From assembly GCA_029706075.1 (NCBI GenBank), contig JAINUG010000192.1, positions 428,501 through 492,500 on the forward strand: 64,000 nucleotides of DNA. Direction: 5' to 3'. This DNA comes from Aldrovandia affinis. Lineage: Eukaryota > Chordata > Actinopteri > Notacanthiformes > Halosauridae. Positions 43,664 to 55,710 of this stretch are shown in pieces; position 1 is the first letter of the stretch, and each line of letters starts with the position of its first letter. The notes beneath the pieces are model-generated. The model worked only from the letters and a program-made list of their open reading frames with translations. It was not told where the DNA came from and ran no database searches. Both the position numbers and the translations under genes were made by a program.

Positions 43664-46600
43664 GTGATCGGGTATGGTTAAATACAATTTCATAAGTTGG
43701 AATATTAAGGTTTTGGTCAGACTTTTTAAAAGATATTAAAATATGTCCTCTAAATAAATGATCAAATATGGTTAAGCATAACTTCATAAGTTGGAATATG
43801 AAGGGTTTGGGCAGTCTTTTGAAAATGGTTTATTTGGATAAAGAAAGGGTGGATATAGCCTTCTTGGAAGAAACACATCTTTTACCCCCTGCTCAGGAAC
43901 AGCTGAGAACTGGGTGAGTAGGGAAAGTCTTCTACTCCTCTTATACATCGAACTCTGAGGGGAGTGGCTATTCTAATACGCCATAATATATCCCTTTTTT
44001 CAGAAGAAGTCAAATCAGATGGTAATGGTCGATATGTCTTTGTTAGAGGATTTTTAAATCAACTGGAGGTGATACTTCTGAACTGCTAATGCCCTAATCA
44101 TGATGACCCAAAATGTATTAAAGATCTTACTCTCATGTTGACTCAGTTTAAAGTCCCTGTCTTTTGAGGAGGAGACTTTAATTGTATATTGGATCTCAAA
44201 TTATATCGATCTTCTTCCAGTAAATGCTCTTTATCCAATATGTCAGCCGCTTTGGTTAACAACACTAAAGCTTTAGTGCTCTATGAAATATGGAGATCAA
44301 TGCACCCTGAAGAGAGAGATTTTTTATTTTATTCCCATGTTTGCAATTCATACTCACAGATAGACTTTGTTTTTATTACATCAACCTTTATTTCCAAATT
44401 CACAGATTGTATCCATCTCACAATAATGATCTTTCTGCTCACTCTTTCTCTATTGAACTTGAGGGATTGACCAACTCATTAAAACAATGGATATTCAATG
44501 TTTCACCTCTATCTAACAAAGAGTTTATTATGTCTATTAATAGTAAATTGGATATTTTCACTGAAGCGCATCAAAAATACATCAGTTTGTCCCTTAATAG
44601 TTTGGGAAACCATAAAGGCCTATATTCGGGGAAATATTATAGCATTCTCCTCCATACAGAAAAATAAATCAAAAGATGAACTGAAGGGTATTGAGCAAAA
44701 TATCAAACCTTTAGAGAGACAACACAGTTTAGCTAAAGATCCTACTCTAATTTTTCAGATAATTTAAAAATGAAATGCAACATTTTGAATACACATGCTA
44801 TTGAACTGTCAATCTTGAAGTCAAAGCAGAAATATGTAGAGCAAGAGGAGATGGCTGGTAAATTGTTGGCTTGGCAGACAAAAAAAAGATCTAGAGAGGA
44901 GAAATATTCAAAATATTAAATAAGAGGATGGAAGTATAATGATGGTTCCTCTCCACATTAATGAGACTTTCAGAAATTACTATTGGGGGTTGTACAAGTC
45001 TTGTTCACAGTGTAGTTTGGAAACACTTCAGACTTTCCTGGAAAATATCTCTTTACCTACATTGTCCAAGGAGGAGAAATTAGGTCTAGAACAGGACGAA
45101 ATACTGAAAGCAATAGGTTCCCTTTCAGAATGGAAAGGCACCAGGGCTCGACGGGTTCCCTATTGAATATTATAGACAATTCTTTCAGCATTTGATAGTT
45201 TTTTTTATCTTCCTATGATTAACACTTGCCTGGAGGAAAAACAGCTGCCTCAACCTTTATGAGTTGTAAAAATTATGGTTCTGAAAAAGAAAGATAAAGA
45301 CCCCCTCTTCTGCACCTCCTATAGGCCAGTTTCATTACTCACAGTAGATTATAAAATTATTACTAAAATTTTAAACACACGGTCAGAGTGAGTATTACCA
45401 AGTCATACCTTAATAGCCCTAACGTAGTTGTCTCTCTTGATGCTGAAAACATCTTGGATTCAAATTTTACATAATTCACCTATGGCAGTTGTTAAGACCA
45501 ACTCACAATACTCTACCTCCTTGTTGTCACGGTGTACAAGACAGGGGTGCCCGGCTTCACCCGGACTCTTTGCCTTAGCCATTGAGCCATTGCAGCACTG
45601 ATTAGAACACACACAAAAGATCAGAGGAATTCAGATTGGTAATGAGAAATGTGATGTATGTGGTATGTATGCGGATGACATCATTCTATATCTTCAAGAA
45701 CCTGTCAGTTCTATACCAGTTATTTTAAAATCATTAAATGATTTTGGCAATTTATCAGGATATAAAGGCAATTGGTGTAAAACAGAAATTATGCCAATTT
45801 CTACATTTAATTTTATACAATTACAAGAAACTGAAAACAACTGAAATGGAAATGGAAATTTTTTGGCAGCACAACTCACACACTAAACACACAACTCAGC
45901 ACAACTAAAACAGTGGTTATCAAATACCTCTGTTGCTTGGGCAAAATAGAGTCCTTTAATGTTTATCCTTATGAATTGAAATATTTGCCACATGTGGATT
46001 TAAAGGAGATTAGGAAGAAAATTAGTAACCCATTTATTTTGAATGGTCTCCAAGTCTGGAAACAGTCCCACAAGTGGATTGGGTATAAATAACAACTCCT
46101 TCCTTTTACTCCATTTTGGAAAAATCCTGGTCTTTCAAGTTACTTTAATGATAGGATTTTTAAACCCTGGTATGCGATTAGGTCATTGTTAAGCTTTTCA
46201 ACAATGGTACTCTTATGTCTTTTTGTCAATTACAGACAAAACATGGCATCCCATCTAGTCACTTATTTAGATACTTTCTTACCTTCTACTTTGGTTCAGT
46301 GGGTAAATTAAATTACAAGTTATATGCCCTTAGATAAAATTGATTAGAACCTTAAAGGTAGATCAGAGGATTTAAGACAAGTTTGGCAACCCCATCTACA
46401 TTTTATGGCCTCAAGAACAGTGTAATGCATCCATTTATTTATTTTCCCCTTTATTTTGTTGGGGTTTTCTTTTTTATGCTCCTTGTTGTTTTCATTATTT
46501 TTTTGGGAGGGGGCGGGGTGAGTGTGCACGGAAGAGTGTACATCTGACTTCCCAGCCTCAACTTTACATGCCTGGATTGAGTAGGGTGTCCTAGTTGAGG

Positions 46601-46830
46601 GCTGGTGTGTGATGTGATGTGTGTGTGTGTGTGTGTGTGTGTGTGGTGGGGGGAGGGGGTGGATCGTTGTTGTCGGGGTGGTTATTGTTGGTGTCACAGT
46701 TGTATGTGAGGAGGGATCATGGAAGCAATGTGATAAAGAGGTGGGGAGAAAAAAAACTTTGTGAAAAAGATTTGGGTAAGAATCATTTTGTTTATTCAAC
46801 AAAAATGATAAAATTTAAACAAATTTAAAA
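43664..46830 (+). mobile_element. Degraded L1-clade LINE (endonuclease plus reverse transcriptase)
   Basis: Across many stops and shifts the order of an ORF2 is clear. The endonuclease starts near 43790 with SWNIKG-like sequence, then DIAFLEETHLLPPAQEQLRT, RGVAILIRHN, GGDFNCILDL and YSQIDFVFITS. The reverse transcriptase has SYRPVSLLTVDYKIITKIL (about 45320), RQGCPASPGLFALAIEPLQH (about 45540) and the catalytic YADD at 45668-45679. A C-terminal region extends to about 46410, followed by a presumed 3' UTR with a GT repeat at 46616-46643 and an A-rich end. It cannot encode an active enzyme. Confidence 0.82.
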
Positions 46831-46880
46831 AGAGCCTTTGGATGATTTATGAACTTTTGGAGGTGGTTTGGCACAGTTAA

Positions 46881-47760
46881 GTGTGGAAGTGGAAGAGACT
46901 ACGAGTACGAGTACGAGGTACGAGTAATACTCTGAAGTTCCTTTGTTTAAATGCTAGAAGCATGAAAACAAATACTTTTTTGGAAGTGGACGTTATGACA
47001 TTGTTGAGATTACAGAGACATGACTTGGTGCAGTGGACGGGGATTTATATAATGTGGAGGGGTACAAATTGTTCAGGAAGGATAGAATGAATAAAAGAGG
47101 TGGGGGTGTGGCCCTTTATCTGAAAATATCATAATGTGCAGGAAAGTACAGGAATTAACTCAGTCATTCCTTGTAAGGACACAGGGATTGGACTGGATGA
47201 GTAGGACCTTTAATATAGGAGTATGCTATAGACCACCAGACTCAGACAGCAATGTAAATGCTATGCTTTATGGAAACATAAAACAAGCCTGTCAGGAAGG
47301 ACAGACATTAATAATGGGCAACCTCAATTACCCCTCTATTAATTGGGCAGTAGTGTCAGGTGTTGGAAAGTTAAGTCTCCTCTAACTGAAGAATTTTTTT
47401 AGTTTTAGCCAATCTATATTACTTCAATTAAGTCTCATTTTATTAAAGTCAGACAAGCTGAGATTAATAAAATGACAGAGAATTTAAGTAATATAGATTG
47501 GGTAAAACTTCTAGACTGAAAAACTGTGAATGTAAAATTGATTAAATTTAAAAGGGTCATTGTTGATGTAGTGTAAACTCATCCTAAAAGTAAGGAAAAA
47601 AACAAAACAGTCCCCACAGTGAATGAAAGGATATAGAAGCTCTTGAAAGAGTACAAAGAAGGGCAACTAAGTTGGTACCTGGTATAAAAGGTAAAAGTTA
47701 TGAGGAAAGACTTAAGACGCTTAATCTATCCAACCTCAGCAAACGGAGACTAAGCGGTAT
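46881..47760 (+). mobile_element. CR1/L2-like LINE relic with internal deletion
   Basis: An endonuclease part is seen at 46930-47360 (LCLNARSM, then GVCYRPPDSDSN and LIMGNLNYPSINW). The C-terminal part of a reverse transcriptase is seen at 47635-47750 (ALERVQRRATKLVPGIKG, YEERLKTLNLSNLSKRRL). The whole catalytic core between them is missing. Confidence 0.78.
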
Positions 47761-49278
47761 TTTATTGAGGTTTTTAAATTCAGTGAATTCAAAATGAACT
47801 GGCCTCAACCAACAGCCATTTTTTGAGTTAATGTCTGATAACATGGACGTAATTCCGCTTCATGCCCGTTTTCATATTTTACCAGCAGATGGCGACATCA
47901 TTCCTGCTCTGTGCACCGTCCAATACAGATCAAAATAAAACAGACGAACAAGAACAGAACTACAGGAGGAGCAAAAAGAACACAGAAGAATTGTACTTGT
48001 TCCAATGTCAAATGTAAATAAACCAGTTACGGTGTTTACTCAGTGCTTCTAAAGTGAATTCACTTGAACAATAAAACTAGTTGATGGTGTTTAATTCTTC
48101 ACTATTTTACTCAAACACATTCAGGCCCTGTACCCCTGACTGCTACACTCCGTGTGTGTGAGGGGAGCCTGCGGATTGGTTCATGTGAATAATCAATACT
48201 CCAAATGATTTCCTGGGGATCATAGCTGCATGCTCAGACGAGAACACGCTCTCCTCCAAAATGTGTGGCGTCACATCTTTCCACTCCGTAGTCCAGCAGT
48301 TAAGCTCACGCAGACATTGAGTCGGAGGAGGACACTTCATGTGCAGCTTTATACAGGTAGACTATGGGTGCCTGATTGACCAGCTCATCCACACACTAGA
48401 CCAGTGTCTTAACAGGATGCAAACTATGGGGTTCATCCACACACTAGACCAGTGTCTTAACAGGATGAGCCACCCAGCAGCACCCAAAATCGGGCGTGTC
48501 CACAAGCCCAGCAGAAACAGACAGCACAAATTCATCAGATTAGTTGAATGTTTTAATGTTTTCAGCGTGATGTCAGTTTGTGCAGTAAAAGCAGGATATT
48601 GCATTTTTTTAAAAGACCTTTTTTGGTGAAAAACACATGAAAAAGCACCATTATAACAGAAACGCATTCAAAAGCCCCATTACAACAAGTACAGAGACAA
48701 TATGATGATACGAGAGTGATGTGATGTGAGTATAAAGTGTTCCCCCATTCAGCAGTGAGGGGACAGGGCCCTTCCGCAGGTCCCTACCAGTGTCTCCAAT
48801 AGTGAGCTCACCCATGAGGACTACATCATGGATTACCAGCATACTGATGCATACAAAACGGTAATTTGTTCTTTTAATGAACAGGAGTTAATTGTAGTAG
48901 ATAGTTAACTCCAGTAAAAGGGTTTAGCTGAGCATACCATGCACACAAAATCAGCCTTACAAGAATTGATTTAATACTTAAGTGCTGTATGTACTACCAA
49001 ACCCTTTCCTGGGCTCAAGGTTCTCACCGAACATCTCCAGGTGCCCTTTTATATACAACACACATGATCTGTACAGCACGGCTCAATAAGCCACACTGAA
49101 ACGACCCCAGATGAGTTCAGAGAGAAAAGCATCGTTTAGCTGTTTTACAGTGAAACACAGGTATGTAGTAGTGTTCGGTCTTCGTCAGAGAGCATGCACG
49201 GGTGTGGTTGCATACTTAGTGACATTTCACAGGACTAAACACTAAAACTACAACATTCACTGCCACACTTAGGGGGCC
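47761..49278. other. Intergenic downstream of cav1
   Basis: Contains a 32-base direct duplication, CATCCACACACTAGACCAGT plus GTCTTAACAGGA, at about 48387 and 48435. The cav1 3' UTR probably lies within 48-49.96 kb, but I could not fix a poly(A) site. Confidence 0.5.
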
Positions 49279-49440
49279 ATGGGGGCGGGGTCTGTAATGG
49301 TGGTTTGTCTGTGTGTCTGTGGGGGGTCTGTAATGACTGTGTGTGTGGGTGAAGACAGTGGGCAGGTCTGTAATGGTGGTTTGGCTATGTGTCTGTGGGT
49401 GAGGGCTGGGGGGGTCTGTAATGGCTGTGTGTCTGTCATA
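49279..49440. repeat. GTCTGTAATGG minisatellite
   Basis: About four copies of a 35- to 50-base unit with core GGGGTCTGTAATGGTGGTTT and TGTGTGTCTGTGG. It lies just downstream of cav1, probably in or near its 3' UTR. Confidence 0.8.
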
Positions 49441-49960
49441 CCAGGATGGCTGGTGATGCGAGCACACACCAGTGGGCCAATAGAGGGCACTCTTTCTCAG
49501 AAGCCAGTCTAAGAGCATTCTGCACTTGATGGCATAATCCACAAAGACCCCCCACTTCAACCTCACCCTGACCCCTGTCCCCAAAACCCAGGAACCCCTG
49601 AGAGCAGATTATTAGAGGAGGCACATACCTCTGGACAGCTACACAGTGTGTGAAAGGTCATTTCCACACCTTAAAACAAAGGAATGAGCAAGAGGGGGAA
49701 GGGGGAAACACAAACAAACATAAACAGGGCCGTTAGCGCAGTCTGAAAGGCCAGCACAATCCCGCCCGGCCACACCCTCCCTTACCCTGCCACGCCCCCC
49801 CCCCCCCCCACCCACCCATGCCACACCCTCCCTCCCCTCCCCTCCCATGCCCCACCCCCTCCCAGCCAGCCCGCCCCTCCCCCCCCAGCCACGCCCATCC
49901 TTGGCTGTGAGGACTATGGTTCCTCGGCTTGGAGGGTTATGGTTCCTTGGCTTGGAGACC
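49441..49960 (-). other. Probable cav1 3' UTR
   Basis: This stretch follows the cav1 stop on the gene strand. It includes a C-rich tract at 49795-49810 and tandem CCTTGGCTTGGAG-like copies at 49900-49965. No gene is recognised. Confidence 0.45.
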
Positions 49961-50299
49961 CTACCCCTCCTTGGTCAGGCGCACGCGTATGCTGCTGAAG
50001 CACCTGCCCATGGCCTCAAAGAAGGGGTCGCAGAAGGTGTGGATGCAGATGGAGTAGACGCGGCTGACGCAGTGGATCTCGATCATGTAGCTCTTCAGGC
50101 AGGGCACCACGGCCCAGATGTGCAGGAATGAGAGGATGGCGAAGAACAGGCCCCACACCAGTGCCAGCGGGATGCCCACCAGTGCTGTCAGCAGCCGGTA
50201 GAACCAGTACTTGGTCACGGTGAAGGTGGTGAAGCTGGCCTTCCACACCCCATCGAAGCTGTATGTGCCAGGGGGCTCGGCGATCACGTCCTCAAAGTC

Positions 50300-50302
<3 letters not shown>
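49961..50302 (-). CDS. cav1: cav1 exon 3 (scaffolding domain, hairpin, C-terminus)
   Basis: This exon has 342 bases including the TAG stop at 49961-49963, exactly the mammalian exon 3 length. It begins [18 protein letters not shown] and continues through the scaffolding domain, the hydrophobic hairpin ([13 protein letters not shown]) and the conserved tail [20 protein letters not shown]. The acceptor AG is directly preceded by a long (AC)n tract instead of a normal pyrimidine tract. Confidence 0.97.
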
Positions 50303-50361
<59 letters not shown>

Positions 50362-50366
50362 CGTAC

Positions 50367-50398
<32 letters not shown>

Positions 50399-50832
50399 GT
50401 ACATATGTGCATGCATGTATTTGTGTGAGTATGTGTGTATATGTGTGTGTACATACGTGTATGCGTGTATGTGTGTGTATGTATATGTGGTGTTGGAAGA
50501 AATTAGATAACATTTAGCATTTGCATTCAACATTTGCTAAAACCACTCAGAACAATGTTTTGTCTTTCAATCTTTTGAATCACAAAAGTAAAAATAGTTT
50601 TTCTTCCAGACAACTTTTTGTTGATATGAGGGATCAGTGCTGAGAAAAGACAAAGCACTCAGAGGCACAGCAGAAAGCAGAATCCTGGCCTCTTCCTTCA
50701 CAAGGTAAACGCCGGGTCTTTAAGCAAACACATCTCACCAAGTATCAACATTTACTCTCGCAAGACTTTCCCCTGACTATGACTTCACTGCTACAGAGGC
50801 AACTATGATATAGTGGAAAACACACACACACA

Positions 50833-50870
<38 letters not shown>

Positions 50871-51007
50871 GTGCATGTACACATGCATGTACACACACAC
50901 ACGCGCATACACACACACACACACACACACACAAATGTGTATGTGCACACGCATGCACTCACACACATAGACACACACGCACACACACAGAAATACATGC
51001 ATTCACG

Positions 51008-51079
<72 letters not shown>

Positions 51080-54000
51080 GGAAAGGAGGAATTATTATTT
51101 TCCAAGTCATCAGTATTAAATGCATTTACTCCATGACTAAACAGACATCTGCAATACAGTGTATCAGCCATCACAATGAGTGCATTCTTCAGATGATTTT
51201 AAAAAGAAACATTTTGAGACGGGCTTATGGAAAGACATTACAGTCCTCTCTGTAAGCAAACCTTCACAATAAATATTAATTGAAATGTGCTTTTGCTTAG
51301 AATCATCCGTGACTTCAATCCTATTTTTACGACGCCCGCCACCGTCACATCTTCATCTTGATGTCCGACGGTCTAAAGCCACGGTAACAAATCGGTGACA
51401 ATCGCTCGACAGTGAGTTTGAGATGACGTTGATACATGATGTATTTTGAAACCCCGTACTGAAAGAACACCACACCCATAATGACAGACTCCCATTCAGC
51501 AGGACAGCAAGGCCCCCTCCCCGCCTCTGTTACAGAGACAGACCACAGGGAGACCGTTTTAACGCAGGCATGCTTCAGCTTTCACTATTCCGTTACAGCA
51601 TCAAAGGAAAGTATGAAAAGTGAAGATGCTTGCACACCTGGTGTGTGGGGAGTGAAATAAAAAAAAGCTCAACCGAAAGGCACGTTGAACAGGTCTCGGG
51701 GTGGCCCGCCACCTCGGTTGCATCGTGGCACAAACGGACAGAGGCAATGTCACCGGTGACATTCCACAGGGTTATGAGAATACGGAGGGAAAAAACGGCC
51801 ACTCCCCGTCAGCTCCGGAGTCATCCAAGGGAAGCTCGAGCATTTTATTACACACAAATAACCCACTCAAACTCTAAACAGCTGGAAACGGGACCCCCCA
51901 CCATTTAAAAGGCTCCCTGCGCCCCCCCCCTCCCACGGGATCACGACTCCAGTGTGTTATTACAGGAATCTGCTTTAAGAGGGAAAATATGTATTGTAGG
52001 GGAAAGGCGGCGTGTGTATTTTCGTAACTGAAGCTCTTTGATGCGGCTTGCTGGGCGAGCGCAGCTGGGTCATTAAGGAGCGGTTCTCAACCTCAGTCCT
52101 GGGACCCCCTGTGTGTGCTGGGTTTCCGTCCCAGTATAATTGCAACCTCCGTATTTTAACTGGCTGTTAATTGTTCTTAATTAAACACTTTTAATTTCCA
52201 TCAAAGCATGATTTAATCCCTTATGGCCACGTTAGAAAATGTCGGAAATAGTTATGCATGCCATGAACAATAAATGTCCCATCCCAGGACGTTAAATAAG
52301 TCAGATCAACTAATGCTCTCATTTGTAATGTGCTCTGTGACACATGATTCCTTTAGAAAGAGGTTACCTTTTTAATGTATTCAGTTATTAACTGGGAGGT
52401 GAAATCAGTGGGAGCCCCAATTGTTGAAAGTGTGGACACCTGGTCACTGAAAGTAAACCATATGTGGAAAAATAAGATTTCAGTGACAGCGCAATTGGTA
52501 ATGAGCGAACCCTGCATTGTGTTAAATGAATTGAAGGAAAATAATTGATGGTAGAACTTACACACATGCTTTCAACAACCTTAATTAATTGTGGGATTGG
52601 CTGTAACAAAAGCCCGAGGACCAAGTTTGAGAACCACTGCTCTGAAGCGCCCTGGTAACGTTCAGGACAACTTACTGAGCAAGTACAGCTGGGTGCTCTA
52701 AAGCGCCATGGTAACGCTCAGGTCAGTATATATGCCTCTGTGCCAGTGTTTGTGGGAGCGTTAGGGAGTCCAGATTCCTGCAGACTGTATCCCAATGAAC
52801 ACCTCTGGCATGGTAAATATGGCACACTTGTAATAGATGAAAACAAACTTGTGAGCAACCTTTTCTGTTGCTTTTAATCTGAATCAGCTTTGAAGCATGT
52901 GTACCCAACAAGTTTGCACATGAATAAAGGGTACAATGTGGTCTTGTTTTAGTATTTTGATCATATTGCCTTCAGCTCAGTACTTTAAGTCCCTTCCCCT
53001 CCATTCTAACTGCTATTCTCCTTTAAGTATCATTATGTATGTTCTATTATACTCCATGCGCTTACGTTTGTGACATTTTTTGTACATTTTAGGTATTTGG
53101 CAGATGCTCTTATCCAGAGCAACTTGTGAATTCACAAAAAGTGAATTTATACATGGTAAGATTAAACATGGTTAGTGCAAGAGATCAGTGTAGTAACACT
53201 GTAATAGACATCATTGATGGCGGCTGCACACCGTACCTGTAACACACGGAAAGAAAAGTTAGTAGTTAAAAATATATATATATATTAAAACACGTAGACA
53301 GTGGTGATGGCAGTTAATGTATGGAGCCAGTGGTAGTGGAGTCTAAAGAGGTGGGATTTTAGTCTCTTGTGGAAGATGATTCTGCAGTTCTGACCAGGTG
53401 CGGAAGATCATTCCACCCCCCAGGGGTCAGGACAGAGAAGAGGCAAGGAACGGCTGCCAGGCACCTGAAGGGCAAGGCCTGCCAGCAAGGAATTGCAGTA
53501 GTCCAGACATGAGATAACCAAAGCCTGGACCAGGAATTGTGGCCTCTTGGGTGAGGGATAGGCATTTCTCCGGATGTTGTGAAGGGAGAATCGGCAGGTC
53601 CGCTTATCCTACTACATTCACAGTGCTTTTCCATTCTGTTGTAGCTGTTACTCTGTAAGCGTTATTGAATTTGGGGGGGGACTCAGAAAGCCAGCGCCAG
53701 GTAGAGTACCCCTGAGCTGGGATGGACTGGCACCCTGGGGCTCCATCTGAGCATGTGCGAGGATGAGAGCATTCCCACAGGCTCTGTCTCTCCCACTCAG
53801 ACACAAGGGCGTTTCTGTGATTCACTTGCCAAGGCCACCTCATACACACTCCCCAGACCCGCCTTCAAACTTCAGAGCAAATATTCAACAGACGGAGAGG
53901 AAAGTGGCCTTTGCAACAAATGTGCCTTCTGGTCTTAACCAGTTTTAGGTTGTGGTCCAGCTGTTTTAAACAATGTCCCTATGAAAGGCACCCACTATCT

Positions 54001-55710
54001 GGTTACAATGATTGAAAAAAAGAGATCCAAATTTATTGCCGTGAAGTGTCTTTTGGAGACTCGTATGACTGTTTTAAATATCCAAACAAATTGCATGCTG
54101 AAATGTACATTTTGGGAACAATTGAATAATTGGCGTTTGCAATACTTCATTGCATCTTGACAGAAGTTGGATTCATTTATTTACAGAACCCTTTGCTTAA
54201 CAGCACACAGCACTCCCACCCCACACAGAAAAGGTCCGTTTTCAGTTTTGACAATTGAAAACTGCACGTGCAAGCGTGTGTTTTGTGCGACCGAGCACGC
54301 ACCAGGCACAGCGCAGTTCGGAGCGCCATTGCCACGGCTTGCTTACGACGCACATTTCAGTCGCGTGCTGAATCGCAGGGCAATTTTCACGCACGAATTA
54401 CACTCAGCTGTGGTCAGATGACAAATCACTGAATGACTAAATGCTCTTGAAAATCGAGTTTATTTGTATAGAGCTGTAGAAGGAACCCAACGTAAATAGG
54501 CTACGTAGTACTTTTAACAAGACGATAACTACATAGGTCACTGAGGTTATTTAAACGCATAAAAGGAACAGCCGAGTAACTGCAACGAGTGACGTGCAAA
54601 CTATCCACGGAGCGTTCGATCCATGACAAGTTTAACTTTTGTGTGAACAGGACAGCCACTTTTACTCAACGCAGCTCACCATAGCGCGTTGCTGCGTCTA
54701 AACAAAATACACGGTGTTTATTAAACGGTCGTAAACTCAAGCGCCTTGTGTCATATTTGACATAGTCTATGATGTATGACATATTACAATAGATAAATAA
54801 TACCTTTTAAAAGTAACAGAAAAACAATAAATAGTCTAAAAAGAGGCGGAAGTGTCGATATCCACTTACCTTAACAACATCGTCGTTTAAGTGCTTGGGG
54901 TCGCGATTAACCAGGTCGATTTCTTTCGTGTGAACATCTTGCATCGTCTTCTCGTTAAAACTGTCGTCATCCATATTTTTGTTGTTCGGCTTGTAAATAT
55001 TCCCTTGTTTCCTAATGAATGGCGCGTGTAGGTATACCTGTTACTCCGACGAAAACAAAAAATAACAGAAGCACATAAACAGATTAAGAGCGGGCGGTTG
55101 TGAGGGCAGAGCAGGAGCTTGCAGTCTGGCTCAGCCTGGGATGGTTTTAAATGGCTTGCACCACACCCCTGAGGAGCCTGTGACTACCACCACCGCGAGG
55201 GGGCATTGACTAACCCTCCCCTCGCGCTACAATGTGTGCACGCACGCACGCACGCACGCACGCGCGCACAATCAGATTCAAGGATTTCGCACCTCGCGCT
55301 CGCTGCATGTACACCCGTGAAGAGGAACCGTCTTTTGCCCTTTCTCAGCCGAGCAACGCAAACAAAACGGCTAGTGTAATATTCCAATCAGAAACTCACA
55401 GTGATGTCAGACAGTTTTCCTATCTATAAATAGAAAGAGAAAACTGAAAATTGTTCAAACCGAATGTGTCAAAAGGTAGTTAACGTTATGCACGCGATTA
55501 CATTAAAGGTTCCATTCTGTCGTCCTCCAGATAGCTCGTGCGCCACACTCATCAATTACAGTTACACAAAACACGGTAAAACACCGCTTGTCGCTTTCTG
55601 GAAATGTGCAAGTCCACAAAAGCGAACAATGTCATCTTGAAGTAACTGAAATCGCCCGTTAAACGTGAACCTACCTCAGTTGTTTCTTCTTCCTTAAGTC
55701 CTCCCGTCAT
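49961..55710 (-). CDS. cav1: cav1, caveolin-1 (complete gene span, 181 aa)
   Basis: Gene-level entry; coding exons are 55675-55710, 54870-55037 and 49961-50302 (36, 168 and 342 bases), the same three-exon plan as mammalian CAV1. The product has 181 residues against 178 in human. Caveolin-1 is a hairpin-inserted membrane protein that oligomerises and, with cavins, forms caveolae. Visible features: a tyrosine at residue 14, the Src-target position; FEDVIAEP at 71-78; scaffolding domain about 85-104 ([20 protein letters not shown]); intramembrane hairpin about 105-135; cysteines 136, 146 and 159 at the three palmitoylation positions; extra cysteines at 154 and 169. A second methionine at residue 34 matches the region where the mammalian beta isoform starts. 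Introns are GT-AG with consistent phase 0. Confidence 0.97.
50303..50495. repeat. (GT)n microsatellite abutting the cav1 exon 3 acceptor
   Basis: On the gene strand this is (AC)n reading straight into CACACAG|GTGGAC. About 54 bases of pure repeat are followed by a further 130 bases of imperfect AC/AT alternation. It replaces the usual pyrimidine tract. Confidence 0.95.
50820..51077. repeat. (CA)n microsatellite in cav1 intron 2
   Basis: About 258 bases of CA repeat with short interruptions. In the cav1 transcript it is (UG)n, complementary to the (CA)n tract 340 bases further along at the exon 3 acceptor. Confidence 0.95.
51078..52078. other. cav1 intron 2, no recognised feature
   Basis: No exon or defined element recognised. 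Confidence 0.5.
52079..52640. mobile_element. Old non-autonomous hAT-like element
   Basis: The left end AGCGGTTCTCAACCTCAGTC and the inverse of the right end AGTGGTTCTCAAACTTGGTC are clearly related. The termini CAGTGGTTCTCAA are of hAT type. No target duplication is preserved and no ORF remains. Confidence 0.6.
52641..52725. repeat. Tandem duplication of about 55 bp
   Basis: TCTGAAGCGCCCTGGTAACG TTCAGG recurs as TCTAAAGCGCCATGGTAACG CTCAGG about 57 bases later. Confidence 0.7.
53085..53620 (-). mobile_element. L2-clade LINE 3' end with reverse-transcriptase C-terminus
   Basis: On the minus strand, shifted frames read [20 protein letters not shown] (about 53540-53480) and then [20 protein letters not shown] (about 53450-53385), the diagnostic L2 RT tail. 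The 3' UTR and the tail complement CAGATGCTCTTATCCAGAGC lie at 53097-53120. An internal deletion removes the segment between the two RT blocks. Confidence 0.82.
53621..54869. other. cav1 intron 2, donor-proximal part
   Basis: No exon or defined element recognised. The donor of exon 2 is at 54864-54869 (GTAAGT). Confidence 0.5.
54870..55037 (-). CDS. cav1: cav1 exon 2 (56 codons)
   Basis: The acceptor is GTAACAG|GTATAC and the donor GTTAAG|GTAAGT, both phase 0. It encodes [20 protein letters not shown], then [20 protein letters not shown] and VVK. The latter block is the strongly conserved caveolin-1 segment just before the FEDVIAEP signature. Tyr-14 and the internal methionine (residue 34) are in this exon. 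Confidence 0.95.
55232..55268. repeat. (GCAC)n alternating purine-pyrimidine tract in cav1 intron 1
   Basis: GTGTGCACGCACGCACGCAC continues to GCGCGCACA, an uninterrupted purine-pyrimidine alternation of about 36 bases, the type of sequence that can adopt Z-DNA. It lies about 440 bases from the cav1 start codon. Confidence 0.85.
55675..55710 (-). CDS. cav1: cav1 exon 1 (12 codons)
   Basis: The exon encodes [12 protein letters not shown] and ends GAG|GTAGGT, phase 0. Mammalian exon 1 is similarly tiny (MSGGKYVDSE). The start ATG at 55708-55710 has A at -3. An upstream five-codon reading frame ends on a TGA that overlaps this ATG (see the separate entry). Confidence 0.88.

Noticed and set aside
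49961-50533. Reading cav1 exon 3 as a single 190-residue protein
   Set aside because: The N-terminal half is translated (CA)n microsatellite. The true exon starts at 50302 after a CAG acceptor.
53359-53634. A small host gene with [14 protein letters not shown]
   Set aside because: This is the L2 LINE reverse-transcriptase C-terminus.
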